A DNA stretch of 64,000 nucleotides, from NCBI GenBank assembly GCA_012295275.1, contig CM022678.1:9606574-9670573 (forward strand), written 5' to 3'. A program made the position numbers and the translations under genes. Source of the DNA: Chrysomallon squamiferum (lineage: Eukaryota > Mollusca > Gastropoda > Neomphalida > Peltospiridae). A model generated the notes under the pieces. It worked only from the letters and a program-made list of their open reading frames with translations. It was not told the origin of the DNA and ran no database searches. Of this stretch, positions 24,214-35,454 are shown one piece after another. How positions within the stretch are numbered: position 1 is the stretch's first letter; the number at the start of each line of letters is the position of its first letter.

Positions 24214-24303
24214 GTTGGATGCAGAAAGCCGTCCATCTTTCAAAGAGCTTGCAGAAGAGTTTGCTGAAAGGTCTCGAGATCCTGGTCGATTCCTGTCATT
24301 CCT
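24214..24303 (+). pseudogene. ErbB/EGFR-family receptor: end of kinase C-lobe
   Basis: Acceptor AAATTTTCAG, donor CT/GTAAGT; one base, 29 codons, two bases. Reads LDAESRPSFKELAEEF, then AERSRDPGRFLSF. This is the last helix region of ErbB kinases (human-type pattern IDADSRPKF.EL..EFS.MARDPQRYL), including the SRP motif with the conserved arginine of subdomain XI. The exon itself is undamaged. The next expected tail exon, starting with one base and carrying the GDERM-like segment, was not seen. Confidence 0.82.
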
Positions 24304-25156
24304 GTAAGTGTTTTATTTAAACCACATCCACCTTTCCTCCTCACTTAGTTCACTTGTTTTAAAAGTCTCTTCTCACACTTGAATGATCACTGTGAAATTA
24401 AGGTTAGGTTGATAACGAAGGTTTATTCTTACTTTTAGAAAAGTCAAAATTATTACATTTGTGTCTTGTTAGGCTTAATTTTATTTGCATTGAATTATTA
24501 TTATTATTATTATTATTATTGTGTGTTTTATGCATTATTATAAAAATAATTTTAAAATTAATATTAGATAAAACTTCCTGCATGATAGAATAACATAGAC
24601 ACAAATGTTCTTGTTGTCATGGAGATCAAACTTGTATTAATTAATTTATTTTGTTATTTTATTAACCTTTCTTTTTTCTTTCTTTTCATCTTCTTATTTT
24701 ATTTTATTTTTTTAATAATTTCCTGTATTGTTCTTTTATTTTTGAATATTTCACTTTTAAATATTTGTCTTCTTTTTCAATTTTATCTTATTTGCTTCTA
24801 TTCACTGACTACTTTTTTATATCTAGTCACTACTTTGTTCATTTACTACACAATTAAATCTGCTACAGCAGTCACAGTATTAGCAATCCACTTGTTATTA
24901 GTCCAAATTTGTTGTATCTGAAATGTTTGCAATATAGTACAACCTCTGTAAAACAGACAGTGTCAAAAAAAGACCTCTTCTTTGGTGACTGCATTATGCA
25001 GGTTTTTTTTTTATCCAGTATATTAAAAAAAAACGTGACTTTGAACCCTCTGCATGGAATTCTCCACATTTGAATGTATGCAACAACTGCTTGTTCAGAT
25101 GCTTATAAAAAAAAGCACTGAGGTATTTATTAATTATTATTATGATTATGATGATG

Positions 25157-25248
<92 letters not shown>

Positions 25249-25531
25249 CATAGATAAACAACACATTGTTATGGTTTGTGGTCAGAAAACTTGACTAGTT
25301 CAAATGTTTATTTATATAAAAATAAAACTGATATTCTAATAAGCACTGACAGTATCAAGGAAGCTGGTCTCTGAAATGTTGGATTAGTGGTTAGCCCATA
25401 CTGATAAATGCTTAGAATATACTGATCAGTATTTAGAAGATGGATCGGTGATTACAAAAGAATGGATTAGTGATAATCACACATGGATTATTGGTTTCAG
25501 AAGGGGATTGACTGCTGGTTGGTTGCAGGAA

Positions 25532-25572
<41 letters not shown>

Positions 25573-26349
25573 CTCATACATTCATTTCATGGTGTCTACT
25601 GGTTATTCAGAAAGAAGGTAAGGTCTTACATAAAAAAAATCCGATTTTGTATTTACACTCAAAATTTAAGAATTTTATATTTTACTGAAACAAAACCATG
25701 TTAAAATACTGACATATGAGAATTAGTAAGAAATGATGAAAAGGAGAAAAAAAAATTGGGTATATGTAGAGATAAAAATAAAATAAAAGTATAATATATA
25801 TAAAAAAAAATGGTATATATATAGAGATAAAAATGAAATAAAAGTCTAATATTAAAAGAAATGGGGTATATGTAGAGAGAAAATTTTGATGTTAAAGAAA
25901 AGGTAAACATTTTAATGTTAAATTTAAAGTCAAACATTTTGAAGACAAATATAAATAAAATATGAATAAAATAATATGAATAAATAATAGTTAATTTATA
26001 GTTGATAATAAATATAAAGTAAAGTTTGTAAGCTGAAAATATATTTGTTAAAGAGAATACAGAGGTAAATTTCAAAAAAGTAAATCTTCTGATGTAATGG
26101 AGAACCAGATAAAAAAATAGACAACATTTGTTTGTCTTTGTATTATTTATTTATTATAATTATTATTACTATTTTTTTTTTTTTTTTTTTTCATTCTCTC
26201 CTTATTTCGGTTTTGTGGTTTGGTATTTATTTTAAACAAATATTTTTGATTACAAATTGATATGCAGAAAAAAAAAAAAAAAAAGGAATTTAGAAAGAGA
26301 AAATCAAAAAGTCAGTAGTTTAATTATGTACATTTGTTTGTGTTTTCAG
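24304..26349. other. AT-rich stretch with a long (TTA)n
   Basis: Contains a (TTA)n array at 25157-25249 (about 93 bases), a (CT)n tract at 25533-25567, and poly-T and poly-A runs at about 26172-26191 and 26268-26284. No exon identified. Poly-Tyr and poly-Ile frames across the (TTA)n are artefacts. Confidence 0.6.
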
Positions 26350-26447
26350 ATGAAGTAGTTTGCCTGCGTCATGATTTTGATGAAGCTGAACTGAACTCCC
26401 CCTCACCTCCCCCACCCCTCAAACCAGAATCTCCACAGCAGTTACTG
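26350..26447 (+). CDS. acidic, proline-rich exon, possibly ErbB C-tail
   Basis: Acceptor TGTGTTTTCAG, donor CTG/GTAGGT; two bases then 32 open codons ending in phase 0. Starts EVVCLRHDFDEAELNSP and continues into a PSPPPPLKPE segment. ErbB C-tails have an acidic DDVVDADEYL-type segment after the kinase; EVVCLRHDFDEAEL could be a diverged version, and position and strand fit. There is no clear tyrosine motif, so the assignment is tentative. Confidence 0.4.
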
Positions 26448-26762
26448 GTAGGTGGAGATGTTTATTTGCTGCCTGACCCCCCCATCTCTCAGTGTACCTA
26501 GAACTCACTGATGAAGGTAACATCGTGAATGAATGAGTAAATGAATGAATGGATGGATGGATGGCTGGATGGATGAACAGATGAATTAGTGATTGGTTGA
26601 AAATGAACCTCCCATTTACTGACAAAAAAGTAAAAGTGAATGTAAGAAGAAATGACTGAATGAATGGATAAGTGAATAAATGAAAGAATTAAAGTTTAAT
26701 AACCACTGTAATATCTGTTGACTCTATATTTTTGTTTCTTCTTTAGTGGGTTTTTTTTCCAG

Positions 26763-26929
26763 TGGTTTATGAATGTGAAATGGCTTTCGAAGCAGACCCT
26801 GAACAGACAGATCCAGCAGATGGAGCCACAGTTTGTTTTGAAAAAGACGAGGAAATCAGTGAAACAGAGGTGCAGGGAATATTCAAACCTCTAGTGACAT
26901 CAGAGGAATACACAGAATCAATGCTGTAG
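26763..26929 (+). CDS. terminal exon, acidic tail ending in a tyrosine motif
   Basis: Acceptor GTTTTTTTTCCAG then two bases, 54 open codons and TAG. Starts VYECEMAFEADPEQTDPADG and ends LVTSEEYTESML. Strongly acidic, with an EEYTE tyrosine that could be a phosphorylation site; this would suit the end of a receptor tail. The preceding exon ends in phase 0 whereas this one needs one base, so they do not join directly: another exon is missing or the frame has been lost. Identity as ErbB tail is inference from position. Confidence 0.42.
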
Positions 26930-29900
26930 TAGTCTGTATGTTGATGTCATTAACCCTTTCTCCGATGATATCATTCAGCATTAATCTTCTTTTTTCTTTT
27001 TCTTTTCTCTCATTACTTTTCGCTCTTTTTTCTTTTCTGATGTATTTTTTTAAATATAGAAGAAGAAAATTATTTTTGAATCAACTGACTTGTAAGTAAA
27101 ATCTGTTTTCCTGTTAACTAATCAGAAAATTTAAGTATTTGTAAGAATATTTCTATTCTAATGATAAAAAGTATATTTCTTTCAGATAAATGAGGTTTTG
27201 GACTGTTTTCCAAGCGATGAACTTGTGGTCTTGATTTTGCCGTGTTATTGAGACAGAGGAGATGTGAATGTAACAGAAAGAGAGACATCATCACAAGATG
27301 TAAATGCTGCTCCTGTAAGACGCTCATCAAAACATTTTGATTTTTCTTTTTTCAGTCAGCTCGTTATAAATGATAACAGAAGACAATTATGATCACATTA
27401 CTAAATAAAAAATAAAAAAAAATAAAATGAGTAACATGTTCTTCTTGTAGTAATCCTACCCCTCTCTGCAGTTGTTCTGGAAAGTCACTCTCCTCATGCT
27501 CAAACTGTTACAGATTTCAAGTACTTTTGGCTCAGTTGCTGCTGCAGTGTAACAGGCAGTTTGTTACTGAGTAACATGTTCTTGTTCTTGTCGAGGGAGG
27601 TGAGAGAGAGACAGAGATATATCACAGACTTTATTACATCAATTAAAATTATGATTAAATGTTTTTTTGTTGCTGTAGATGGGAAAATTTGGAGTTGGGA
27701 AGTGTGTAATCTATACAGGTCAGTGTGTAATGTTTTAAAGAAATGAGTGGGTAGGAAGTGTTAGCAAGATAGATTAACATGACTGCCTCCTATTGGGAGC
27801 TTGTGTTAGCACTGGGAACTGTATGGTCGTTTGACATTACCATATATGGCAACTGCTGCCTAGAATGTAAGGGACATTCTCAGAAAGCATAACAGTTTTA
27901 TTATTTTAGTGACAATAGTTTTATTATTTTAGTGACAACAGTTTTATTATTTTAGTGACAACAGTTTTATTATTTTAGTGACAATAGTTTTATTATTTTA
28001 GTGACAACAGTTTTATTATTTTAGTGATAATAGTTTTATTATTTTAGTGATAATAGTTTTATTAAAGATAAATAAAGATAACATTTTAGAGGTTAATACA
28101 TCTTTGTATTTTACTGACACAAGTGACATTTACCTGAGGCACGTGCAGTTTCTCATGCAAGAATGTACGCATTTTTCTCAACTTTTCACGAATAACACAC
28201 GCACACATGTGCACACTCTTATTGAATTTTTCACTTTACAAGTTACAAAACCATGTCGATGATTATTCAAAATTTGATTACAATATCATTCCTATTAAAT
28301 GCTAGACAAATGCTTATGAAATAATTAAATGATATATTGAGAATTTAAGTACTCAGTTTTAGAAATATGATATTCAGAACTTAGTTTTGTAAACTGAAGT
28401 TGGCAGTTTTAATTGTAATTTCAAGTTTGGATTCTCAAAATGTAAACTGAATTTGGGATTTTTAAATTGTAAATTCAAGATGGGATTTTCAAACTGTACA
28501 CTGATTTTTGGATTTTCCTCTAGTGTATTAGGTAGGTACTGGTTTTGTGAGATATATGTTATTAAAAATGGTTGACATTAATTACAAACACATATGACAT
28601 CTGATAAAATTTAAGTTTTATTTCAGATATTATTTTTATTTAATTTTATTTAATTTAGTAATGTGATCATATTTGTTTTCTGTTATCATTTATAACGAGA
28701 TGAATGAAAAAAGAAAAATCAAAATGTTTTAAATAACTTTTTGATCAATATCGATTTAAATGTTTTGATTTTACTATTTTAAAATATTTTATGCTACTGA
28801 TGAATAACTGTATACTGCTTGCTAACAACAGAATCACTGAGAATTTATTTATAAATAAAATCATACAAAGATTAGAAAGTATATTTATTGTTATAGCAAA
28901 AGTACAAATGTATTTAGTCTGATAATATACAATAATCCCGTTTTAAATATTTTAGAATACTTATATATATATAATTTAAACATAACCCCAAAACTATATA
29001 AAGAGGTTTTATAAGAAAATTAAAGTCTTACAAATTATTTGTTACACTCTGTCTCTAACTATATAAAGACGTTTTATAAGAAAACTAATTTTCTAATTGT
29101 TATATACACCTGCAATATCATCTTTTCTTTTTCTAATTGTTATATGCACCTGCAATATCACCTTTTCTTTTTCTGTTATATGCGGCACCTTTATTCAATA
29201 CAATATGTGGGGTAAGTAACAGAAAACAACATTGCAACTTTTCTTAAACTAAATTTTGATAACCTTTACAGTCGAAAAATAAAATTTTCTTTTGATATAT
29301 TTGATTAAAAACAGCATTAAGTTGATATTTTTGTAAGATAAATAATTTTCAGCAGATAACATGAACCTTTCTGACTTTTCCTATTACTAATGGAAAAATA
29401 TATCAATTAATTTTCTGAAAGTAAAAATTTCTACTATAAAATAAGAATATAGTTACTAAGATATTCAGTTTTGCACCTGATAAAAAGAAATAGCGGAGAA
29501 GTCTGGGAAAAGGGAAACTTATTAATGTATTTTCACTCAGTCATTCTGTATTTTCTGTGGTATCGATAATATTTATTATTATTATTATATTCAGAGGTGA
29601 TCTAATACAATGACATATTAATTTTAGAGTTAATAATTAATTTTAGAGTTATTAATTTGATAATGACGTTTAAAAATATCAGTGTTAAACAGCAGTACTG
29701 TTGTTATAAGATAAAGGTAATTTTCACTCAGTGTCTCAGTTTATTCGTGTAAACTGCTGGTAGTAAATTAAAACGTAAACTCTGTCGAGCAGTCTCTAAT
29801 TATCTTCAGAAAACTACGTTTATAGAAACTAAATATGATATTTATGTCATTACTTCTCAAGTTATTAATATAAATTGCTGTTATTCCATTAAAGGAGCAG

Positions 29901-30081
29901 CTCAGTTCTAAAGTTGTACTATTCTGTTTGTTACAAAATATTTTTAAAGTTTTGGGGAAGACGTAACATTTATCCTAATAAAAATACCAATACTGTGTAA
30001 TTTATATCATGTAATAGTGAATAACTAAAAATTGTTATGTTTTAACATTAAAACATAAAGTTCATTTCAATTTCCAAACAA
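26930..30081. other. AT-rich stretch, possible 3' region and short repeats
   Basis: Directly after the terminal exon comes TTAACCC and pyrimidine-rich sequence, probably 3' untranslated. Small acceptor-flanked open blocks at 27187-27250 and 27642-27718 are too short to call. A 23-base tandem repeat lies at 27892-28066. Near 29091 a 40-base direct repeat (TTCTAATTGTTATATACACC) occurs twice. No gene is supported. Confidence 0.45.
27892..28066. repeat. 23-base tandem repeat, about 7.5 copies
   Basis: Unit AGTGACAACAGTTTTATTAT followed by TTT, with C/T and C/T-to-T variants (GACAATAG, GATAATAG). Copies are nearly identical and the 3' copies drift to GATAATAG, so the array is fairly young. Confidence 0.9.
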
Positions 30082-30219
30082 TTTATTTCGTTTCAAAAAT
30101 TGCTACGAACAAAACTGACGCACGCTTCCGGTGACTTCACATAATAATATCTCCCCTATTCTGGTTCCCTTAAACATCGTAAACTGTAACAATGTTAACT
30201 ATAACACCGTTTAAATACA
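30082..30219 (-). repeat. terminal repeat of the gypsy element (3' side)
   Basis: About 138 bases matching 32385-32522 with scattered substitutions. On the minus strand both begin TGTATTTAAA(C/T)GG followed by TGTTATAGTTAACATTG, and share an AAATTTTTGAAA segment near the other end. The TG start suits an LTR; the other boundary is unclear, and the length is short for gypsy, so these may be partial LTRs. Confidence 0.65.
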
Positions 30220-30530
30220 AAACTTCCTTCCCTCCAAAATTTTCAATTTACCCACAAATTATGTTATATGTAAAATTCTAAAATAAATTTGTGTGATTTA
30301 CTAATTAGTAATAATTAAACAATTGGACTTTGAACTTAAAAAAATGAACATTTTTTTTCTTTTTTTCATTGGACACCATAATAGTTCAATTACAGTTTAT
30401 CAAGTATGTTCATTGGTCACATATGGAACTTCAAATCACAAATATTATTCTTACAAAAAAATATATAATAAAAAAAACACTAATTCTACAATCTTTCAAT
30501 GAATTCCGTATTACACAGATTCAGATTAAA

Positions 30531-31440
30531 TCACTTTAAATAGTTTCTATCAGTCTGAGGTGTTTTTCGAGCACGTCTAGCATATCTTGGGGTAGACAGT
30601 ATTGGTAGTTGCGGTACATCGTCAACAGTATCGTCGATGGCATTAGAAGCATCCTCTACGGCATTAGAAGTAACCGTTCTATTTTTGATCTCAGTCTCTT
30701 CCACCTGAACGGTTGATTCAACAAATTCCATTTCAGACTCCGTACCAATTGCAGACAGTTCTGGGGAAGGGTTCCTATTATCCTCCAAATACACACATTT
30801 ACGAAGTTGATCCACATGTCTTTTACATACAAAATCTCTAACTTTCACTCTGTAGGTAACAGGCCCTAGCTGACACAGTACTTTTCCACTCAACCACTTG
30901 TCAGATCGTCTGTAGTTCTTCACTTGTACTGATCTCCAACATTGAACACCCGTGTTTTACTTGCTTTTGGAATAGTTCTTTTTTTAACAGAGTTCTCCAA
31001 ACTTGGACCAAAGATATCCAATCTCATTCAAACACGTCTGCCAAGAAACAATTCTGATGGAGTACATTTTGTGGAGTGTTCCGATACGCAATAAAAGTAA
31101 TGATGAAATCTTCTGGTTCATGGTTCGTGACTCATGTTCAACTGTTTTCATTGCAGTTTTGAAAGTACGAACAGCTCTTTCTGCCTCACCATTTGAACTT
31201 GGATCGTATGGAGCTGATTTGATGTGTTTCACTCCATTTTTCTTAAGAAATGTTTCAAATTCCTCTGCAACAAACTGAGGTCCATTATCAGAAATCAACT
31301 GCTCTGGCATTCCATAACTTGTAAAGAGAATTCTCAATGTCTCTACTGCATGCGTTGCTCTGGTACTGGACATTCGAAAAACTTCCATCCATTTAGAATG
31401 TGCATCCACCATAATCATGAACATTTCTTTCATGTTAATT
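30531..31440 (-). pseudogene. gypsy integrase core and C-terminal tail, frameshifted
   Basis: Two open pieces. The first (about 31433 down to 31110) starts at the integrase core: MVDAHSKWMEVF holds the first catalytic Asp, LISDNGPQF the second, and APYDPSSNGEAERAVRTFK the glutamate-bearing helix (NGxAER). Similarity then breaks by frameshift. The second (30923 to 30531, 130 codons) contains GPVTYRVKV and RHVDQLRKC, the typical C-terminal GPxxYxV...RHVDQL region after integrase, followed by an acidic tail. In a live element integrase would insert the cDNA into the host genome; here the reading frame is interrupted. Confidence 0.85.
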
Positions 31441-32375
31441 CATCGTTAATTCATCTTCCACTCTGAAATAAGGTAACAGCTCCGGTGAAATAGAAGACTC
31501 TTTTGGCCATCCATACATGTTATAATGTACAACCCGAGATAATACTTTGTCAACTTCAGTTGCTTTAACAATATTTCTTGCAGTGATAGGTAATCCATTG
31601 ACTTGATTTCTGATTGCTTGCTTGTCTTCATGCCAAAACACACTTTCAGATATTTCTTCAGTTTGCAGAAGTGGTAGTCGGGACAGTGCATCAGCATTTT
31701 CATTTTTGGTAGTTTTTCTGTATTTAATGTCAAACTGATATGCGGCTAACTGAATAGCCCAACGCTGTAGTCGAGAGGCTGTCAGAACAGGAATATTCTT
31801 TTTAGAATCATTGTCAGTGGTTTATGATCTGTGAACAAAGTAAATCTTCTACCATGCAGGTACTGATGGAACTTGTGTATTCCAAAAATTATTGCCATTG
31901 CTTCTTTCTCAATCTGGGAATACTTGCGTTCTGCTGATGTCAGAGTTCTAGAAGCGCCTGCTATTGGCCTATATGATCCTTCATTTCCATGTTATATTAC
32001 CGCTCCAAGACCATGCGCAGATGCATCTACTACCAACATTACTGGTTTCATCGGGTCATAGTGGACAAGAATTTTAGATGATGCTAACAGTTTTCCCACT
32101 TTGGAAAATGCTTGCTGACAATCATCATTCCATCTCCACTCTGTATCTTTGGTTAACAACGCTGTTAGCGGTGCCACCACTGTTGACATGTTGGGTACGA
32201 ACTTGCGATAGTAATTCACAATACCTAACCACGATTGCAACTCACTCTTGTTCTTAGGTTCAAGCACTTTCAGAATAGCTTCAACTTTTCTTTCAGAAGG
32301 TTGAATCCCATTTTTCTTCACAATAAATGCAGAGTACTCAACTTCATCTTTCATCAATGCACATTTGGACCTTTT
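31441..32375 (-). pseudogene. gypsy reverse transcriptase end, RNase H and linker, frameshifted
   Basis: The segment 32357-31992 reads the RT connection: SELQSWLGIVNYYRKFVPN, PLTALL, then PVMLVVDASAHGLGAVI, where the Asp of VDAS begins RNase H. It continues in other frames through [24 protein letters not shown] (TDHKPL being the RNase H signature) to a segment reading NGLPITARNIVKATEVDKVL, which in this element class precedes the integrase zinc finger. The HHCC zinc finger itself is missing: the frame runs straight to the integrase core, so 100 or more residues are deleted there. Confidence 0.83.
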
Positions 32376-32384
32376 CAGTTGAAT

Positions 32385-32522
32385 TCATTTTCCTTTCAAA
32401 AATTGCTACGAACAAAACTAACGCACGCTCTCGGTGACTTCATATAATACTATCTCCCTTATTCCGGTTCCCTTAAACATCGTAAACTGTAACAATGTTA
32501 ACTATAACACCATTTAAATACA
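32385..32522 (-). repeat. terminal repeat of the gypsy element (5' side)
   Basis: Partner of 30082-30219. It directly adjoins reverse-transcriptase sequence on one side (no primer-binding site or gag) and purine-rich satellite sequence on the other, beginning AACAGAAATAAAAGATGG. Confidence 0.65.
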
Positions 32523-34630
32523 ACAGAAATAAAAGATGGAAATGATAGAAAGAAAAGAAAGAAAGATAAAAAGAAAAAAGGAAGGATAGAAAGATAAGAA
32601 AGCAGGAAAGAAAGAAAGAAACGAAAGAAAATATTCAAACAACTTAAAAAAAGAACAAAAAGAAAGATTAAAAAAAAGAAATAACTAAAGAAACAGAACG
32701 AAGCGTGGTACTCTTTAAAGGCAGCATTCTTTACAGCCTATATTCAAAATAAAATATAAAATCATTTATGGAAAGCATTGATCAGCAGTATAAGAATTTC
32801 CATACTGAATTTGTTCAGTTGATTACCGAGAAAGAAAGCAGAGAATACTAAATGACTGAAGAAAAAATAAATAAAAGCTTATGCAAGATGCCTTCACTGG
32901 TATATATAGAGTGGCCTCCCTTATGCGAGATGTGTTCACTGGTATATTTAGAGTCTACTCCCTTATGTGAGAAGTGTTCACTACTACATTTAGAATCGCC
33001 TCCCCTATGTGAGATGGGTTCACTGGTATACTTAGAGTGGCCTCGCCTATGTGCGATGTGTTCACTGCTATTTTGAGTCGACCACTTTGGTAAGATGAGT
33101 TCACTGCTATATTTAGAGACGCCACCCCTATGGGAGACGTGTTTACAAGTGTAGTTAGAGTGGCCTCCCTTATGAGAGATGTTTTCACTGGTATATTTAG
33201 ACTTCCCTCCCATATTGGAGATGTATTCACTGGTATACTAAGAATTGCCTCCCTTATGCGAGACGTGTTCACTACTATATTTACAGTTGCTTTCCCTATG
33301 TGAGAGGTCTTCAGTGGTACTTTGATTCGACCCCTTTTGTGAGAAGAGTTCACTGGTATAGTTAGAGTGGCCTCCCTTATGCAACATGTGTTCACTGGTA
33401 TTAAGAAAATAAGATAGAAAACTCGAATACAAAAGCCTAATTAAATAATCAGTGAGAGCAGAATGTTTAAAGTGATTAAAGTATTTCACAAATAAATAAT
33501 AAAGGAATTGTAACACGAAGAAAAAAGAAGGAAGGATGGAACGAAAGATAGGAAATAAAAGATGGAAAAGATAGAAAGAAAAGAAAGATAGAAAAGAAAG
33601 AAGGAAGGATAGAAAGAAAAGAAAGCAGGAAAGAAAGAAAGAAGATATTGAAGCAGATTAAAGAATGAACACAAATGAATAAAAAAAAAAAAAAAAAACG
33701 TAAAAGAACGAAGAGTGGTACAATTTAAACACAGCATTCTTTTCAAATTTTATTCATAATAAAACATAAAATCGTATCTGGACTTTATGGATTAGCAGGA
33801 TAAGAATTTCCATACTGAATTTCTTCATATGATTACTCAGATAGAAAACAGAGAATAGAGACTGGCTGAACAAAAAAAAATAAAATAAAAGCTTATGTGA
33901 AATATGTTCACTGATATATTTAGAGTCGCCTCCCTTATGCGAGAAGTGTTCACTTTTATATTTAGAGTTACTTTCCCTATGTGAGAAGTGTTCATGTGTT
34001 CACTGGTATACTTAGTTGCCTCCCTTACGAGAGATGTGTTCACTGGTTACGAAGAGTTGCCTCCCCAATGTGAAATGTTTTCACTGGTATATCTGGAGTG
34101 GCCTCCCTTATGTGAGATGTGTTCACTGGTATTAAGAAAATAAGATAGAAAACTCGAATACAAAAGCTTAACTAAATAATCAGTGAGAGCAGAGTGTTTA
34201 AACTGATTAAAGTATTTCATAAATAAATAATAAAGAAATGGTAACATGTAGAAAAAAGAAGGAAGGATGGAATGAAAGATAGGAAATAAAAAGATGGAAA
34301 AGATAGAAAGAAAGGAAAGAAAGAAAGATAGAAAAGAAAGAAGGAAGGATAGAAAGAAAAGAAAGAAGGAAAGAAAGAAAGAAAGAAAATATTGAAACAG
34401 CTTAAAGAATGAACAAAAATGAATAAGAAAAAGAAAAAAGAAAAAACTAAGGAAACACAACAAAGAGTGGTACTATTTAAACGCAGCATTCTTTTCAGAT
34501 TTTATTCATAATAAAATATAAAATCGTATGTGGACTGCATTGATTATCAGGATAAGAATTTCCATACTGAATTCATTTGATTACTGAGAAAGAAAACAGA
34601 GAATACTGACTGACTGAAGAAAAACAATCA
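32523..34630. repeat. composite satellite: 42-base arrays inside a larger tandem unit
   Basis: Two arrays of a 42-base repeat (32880-33397, about 12 copies; 33895-34131, about 5 copies), typical unit TTCACTGGTATATTTAGAGT followed by GGCCTCCCTTATGCGAGATG and TG. Each array is followed by the same ~120-base segment (AAAATAAGATAGAAAACTCG at about 33405 and 34138), a purine tract of GAAAG/GGAAGGATA units, then ~200 bases from GTGGTAC to AAAAGCTTATG, seen at about 32706, 33716 and 34469. The larger unit is thus repeated about three times, its length set by the number of 42-mers. Since 42 is a multiple of 3, the minus strand shows long 14-residue-periodic frames (YTSEHISHKGGHS). Runs into the assembly gap. 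Confidence 0.88.
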
Positions 34631-34830
34631 NNNNNNNNNNNNNNNNNNNNNNNNNNNNNNNNNNNNNNNNNNNNNNNNNNNNNNNNNNNNNNNNNNNNNN
34701 NNNNNNNNNNNNNNNNNNNNNNNNNNNNNNNNNNNNNNNNNNNNNNNNNNNNNNNNNNNNNNNNNNNNNNNNNNNNNNNNNNNNNNNNNNNNNNNNNNNN
34801 NNNNNNNNNNNNNNNNNNNNNNNNNNNNNN
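34631..34830. other. assembly gap, 200 N
   Basis: Exactly 200 N, so a placeholder of unknown true length. It interrupts the composite satellite inside its third unit; sequence to the right (AT-rich, single-copy-looking) does not resume the repeat. Confidence 0.98.
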
Positions 34831-35454
34831 ATGTAATTACTTTGATATTTGAGAAATGAAAATTTTAACAGCTGAAATAATGTGAACGCTTCTTCGTCTG
34901 CAAGGTCAATTTACTCTTGCATTAGTGAAGCCCGGTTTTTACAGACGACACTTACTGAGCGGAAGATACCAATTCATGTTAAAAAAAAGGGGTAGAAGCT
35001 TTGAAGTTTTCTATAAAAGTTTTGTTTCTTCTGATAAAAAATAATCGTGAAATGTTTTTCATTCTTGTGGTTAAGTAAAAAGGATTAACATTAACAACTA
35101 CCTTAACATAGTTTGTGTACAGAATTAAGTTATAAAATGCTGGTTAGGTTCTCTCACACATGTAGTAATAATAGACACAGCGGCTAGCTTGAAGTGGGAC
35201 AGAGAAAGATAATATATTTAGCCGCCAAAATTGTATCGTGTTTAAACTTGAAAAGTGAACTGGCGGTATCAGGTATTTTCGTAAGATATATATAAATAAA
35301 CTCTAATAATGAAAAACAGCATACAAGGTGAATATATGATTTTAGGCACGTACACACAGTAGTAATAAAATAATAATAAATATATATCTCTTATCTGTAT
35401 TAAATAGCTTTATTTCATTTTATTTAAGTTATATATGTATATATATATATAAAT
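34831..35454. other. AT-rich, no feature seen
   Basis: No open exon, no repeat match noticed within the window. Confidence 0.4.

Larger units (their letters stand above)
30082..32522 (-). mobile_element. truncated Ty3/gypsy-type LTR retrotransposon
   Basis: Minus-strand element bounded by two matching ~138-base repeats. Between them lie, in minus-strand order, the C-terminal part of reverse transcriptase, the start of RNase H, pieces of the linker before the integrase zinc domain, the integrase catalytic core and a C-terminal tail. Gag, protease and the first half of reverse transcriptase are absent: the right-hand repeat abuts the middle of reverse transcriptase, so an internal deletion has occurred. 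Several frameshifts separate the pieces. The order RT-RNaseH-IN identifies Ty3/gypsy (Metaviridae-like) rather than Ty1/copia. The element is dead. Confidence 0.85.

Noticed and set aside
31003-31466. Plus-strand frames of 80-91 codons
   Set aside because: Antisense shadows of the gypsy integrase.
32848-33395. Overlapping 121- and 146-codon minus-strand frames as genes with HxxHKGG zinc-finger-like repeats
   Set aside because: The 42-base array is a multiple of three and lacks stops in two frames at once; no Cys ligands and no gene context.
33486-34489. Phe/Leu/Ser-rich minus-strand frames resembling membrane proteins
   Set aside because: Translations of the purine tract (GAAAG and GGAAGGATA units) in the composite satellite.
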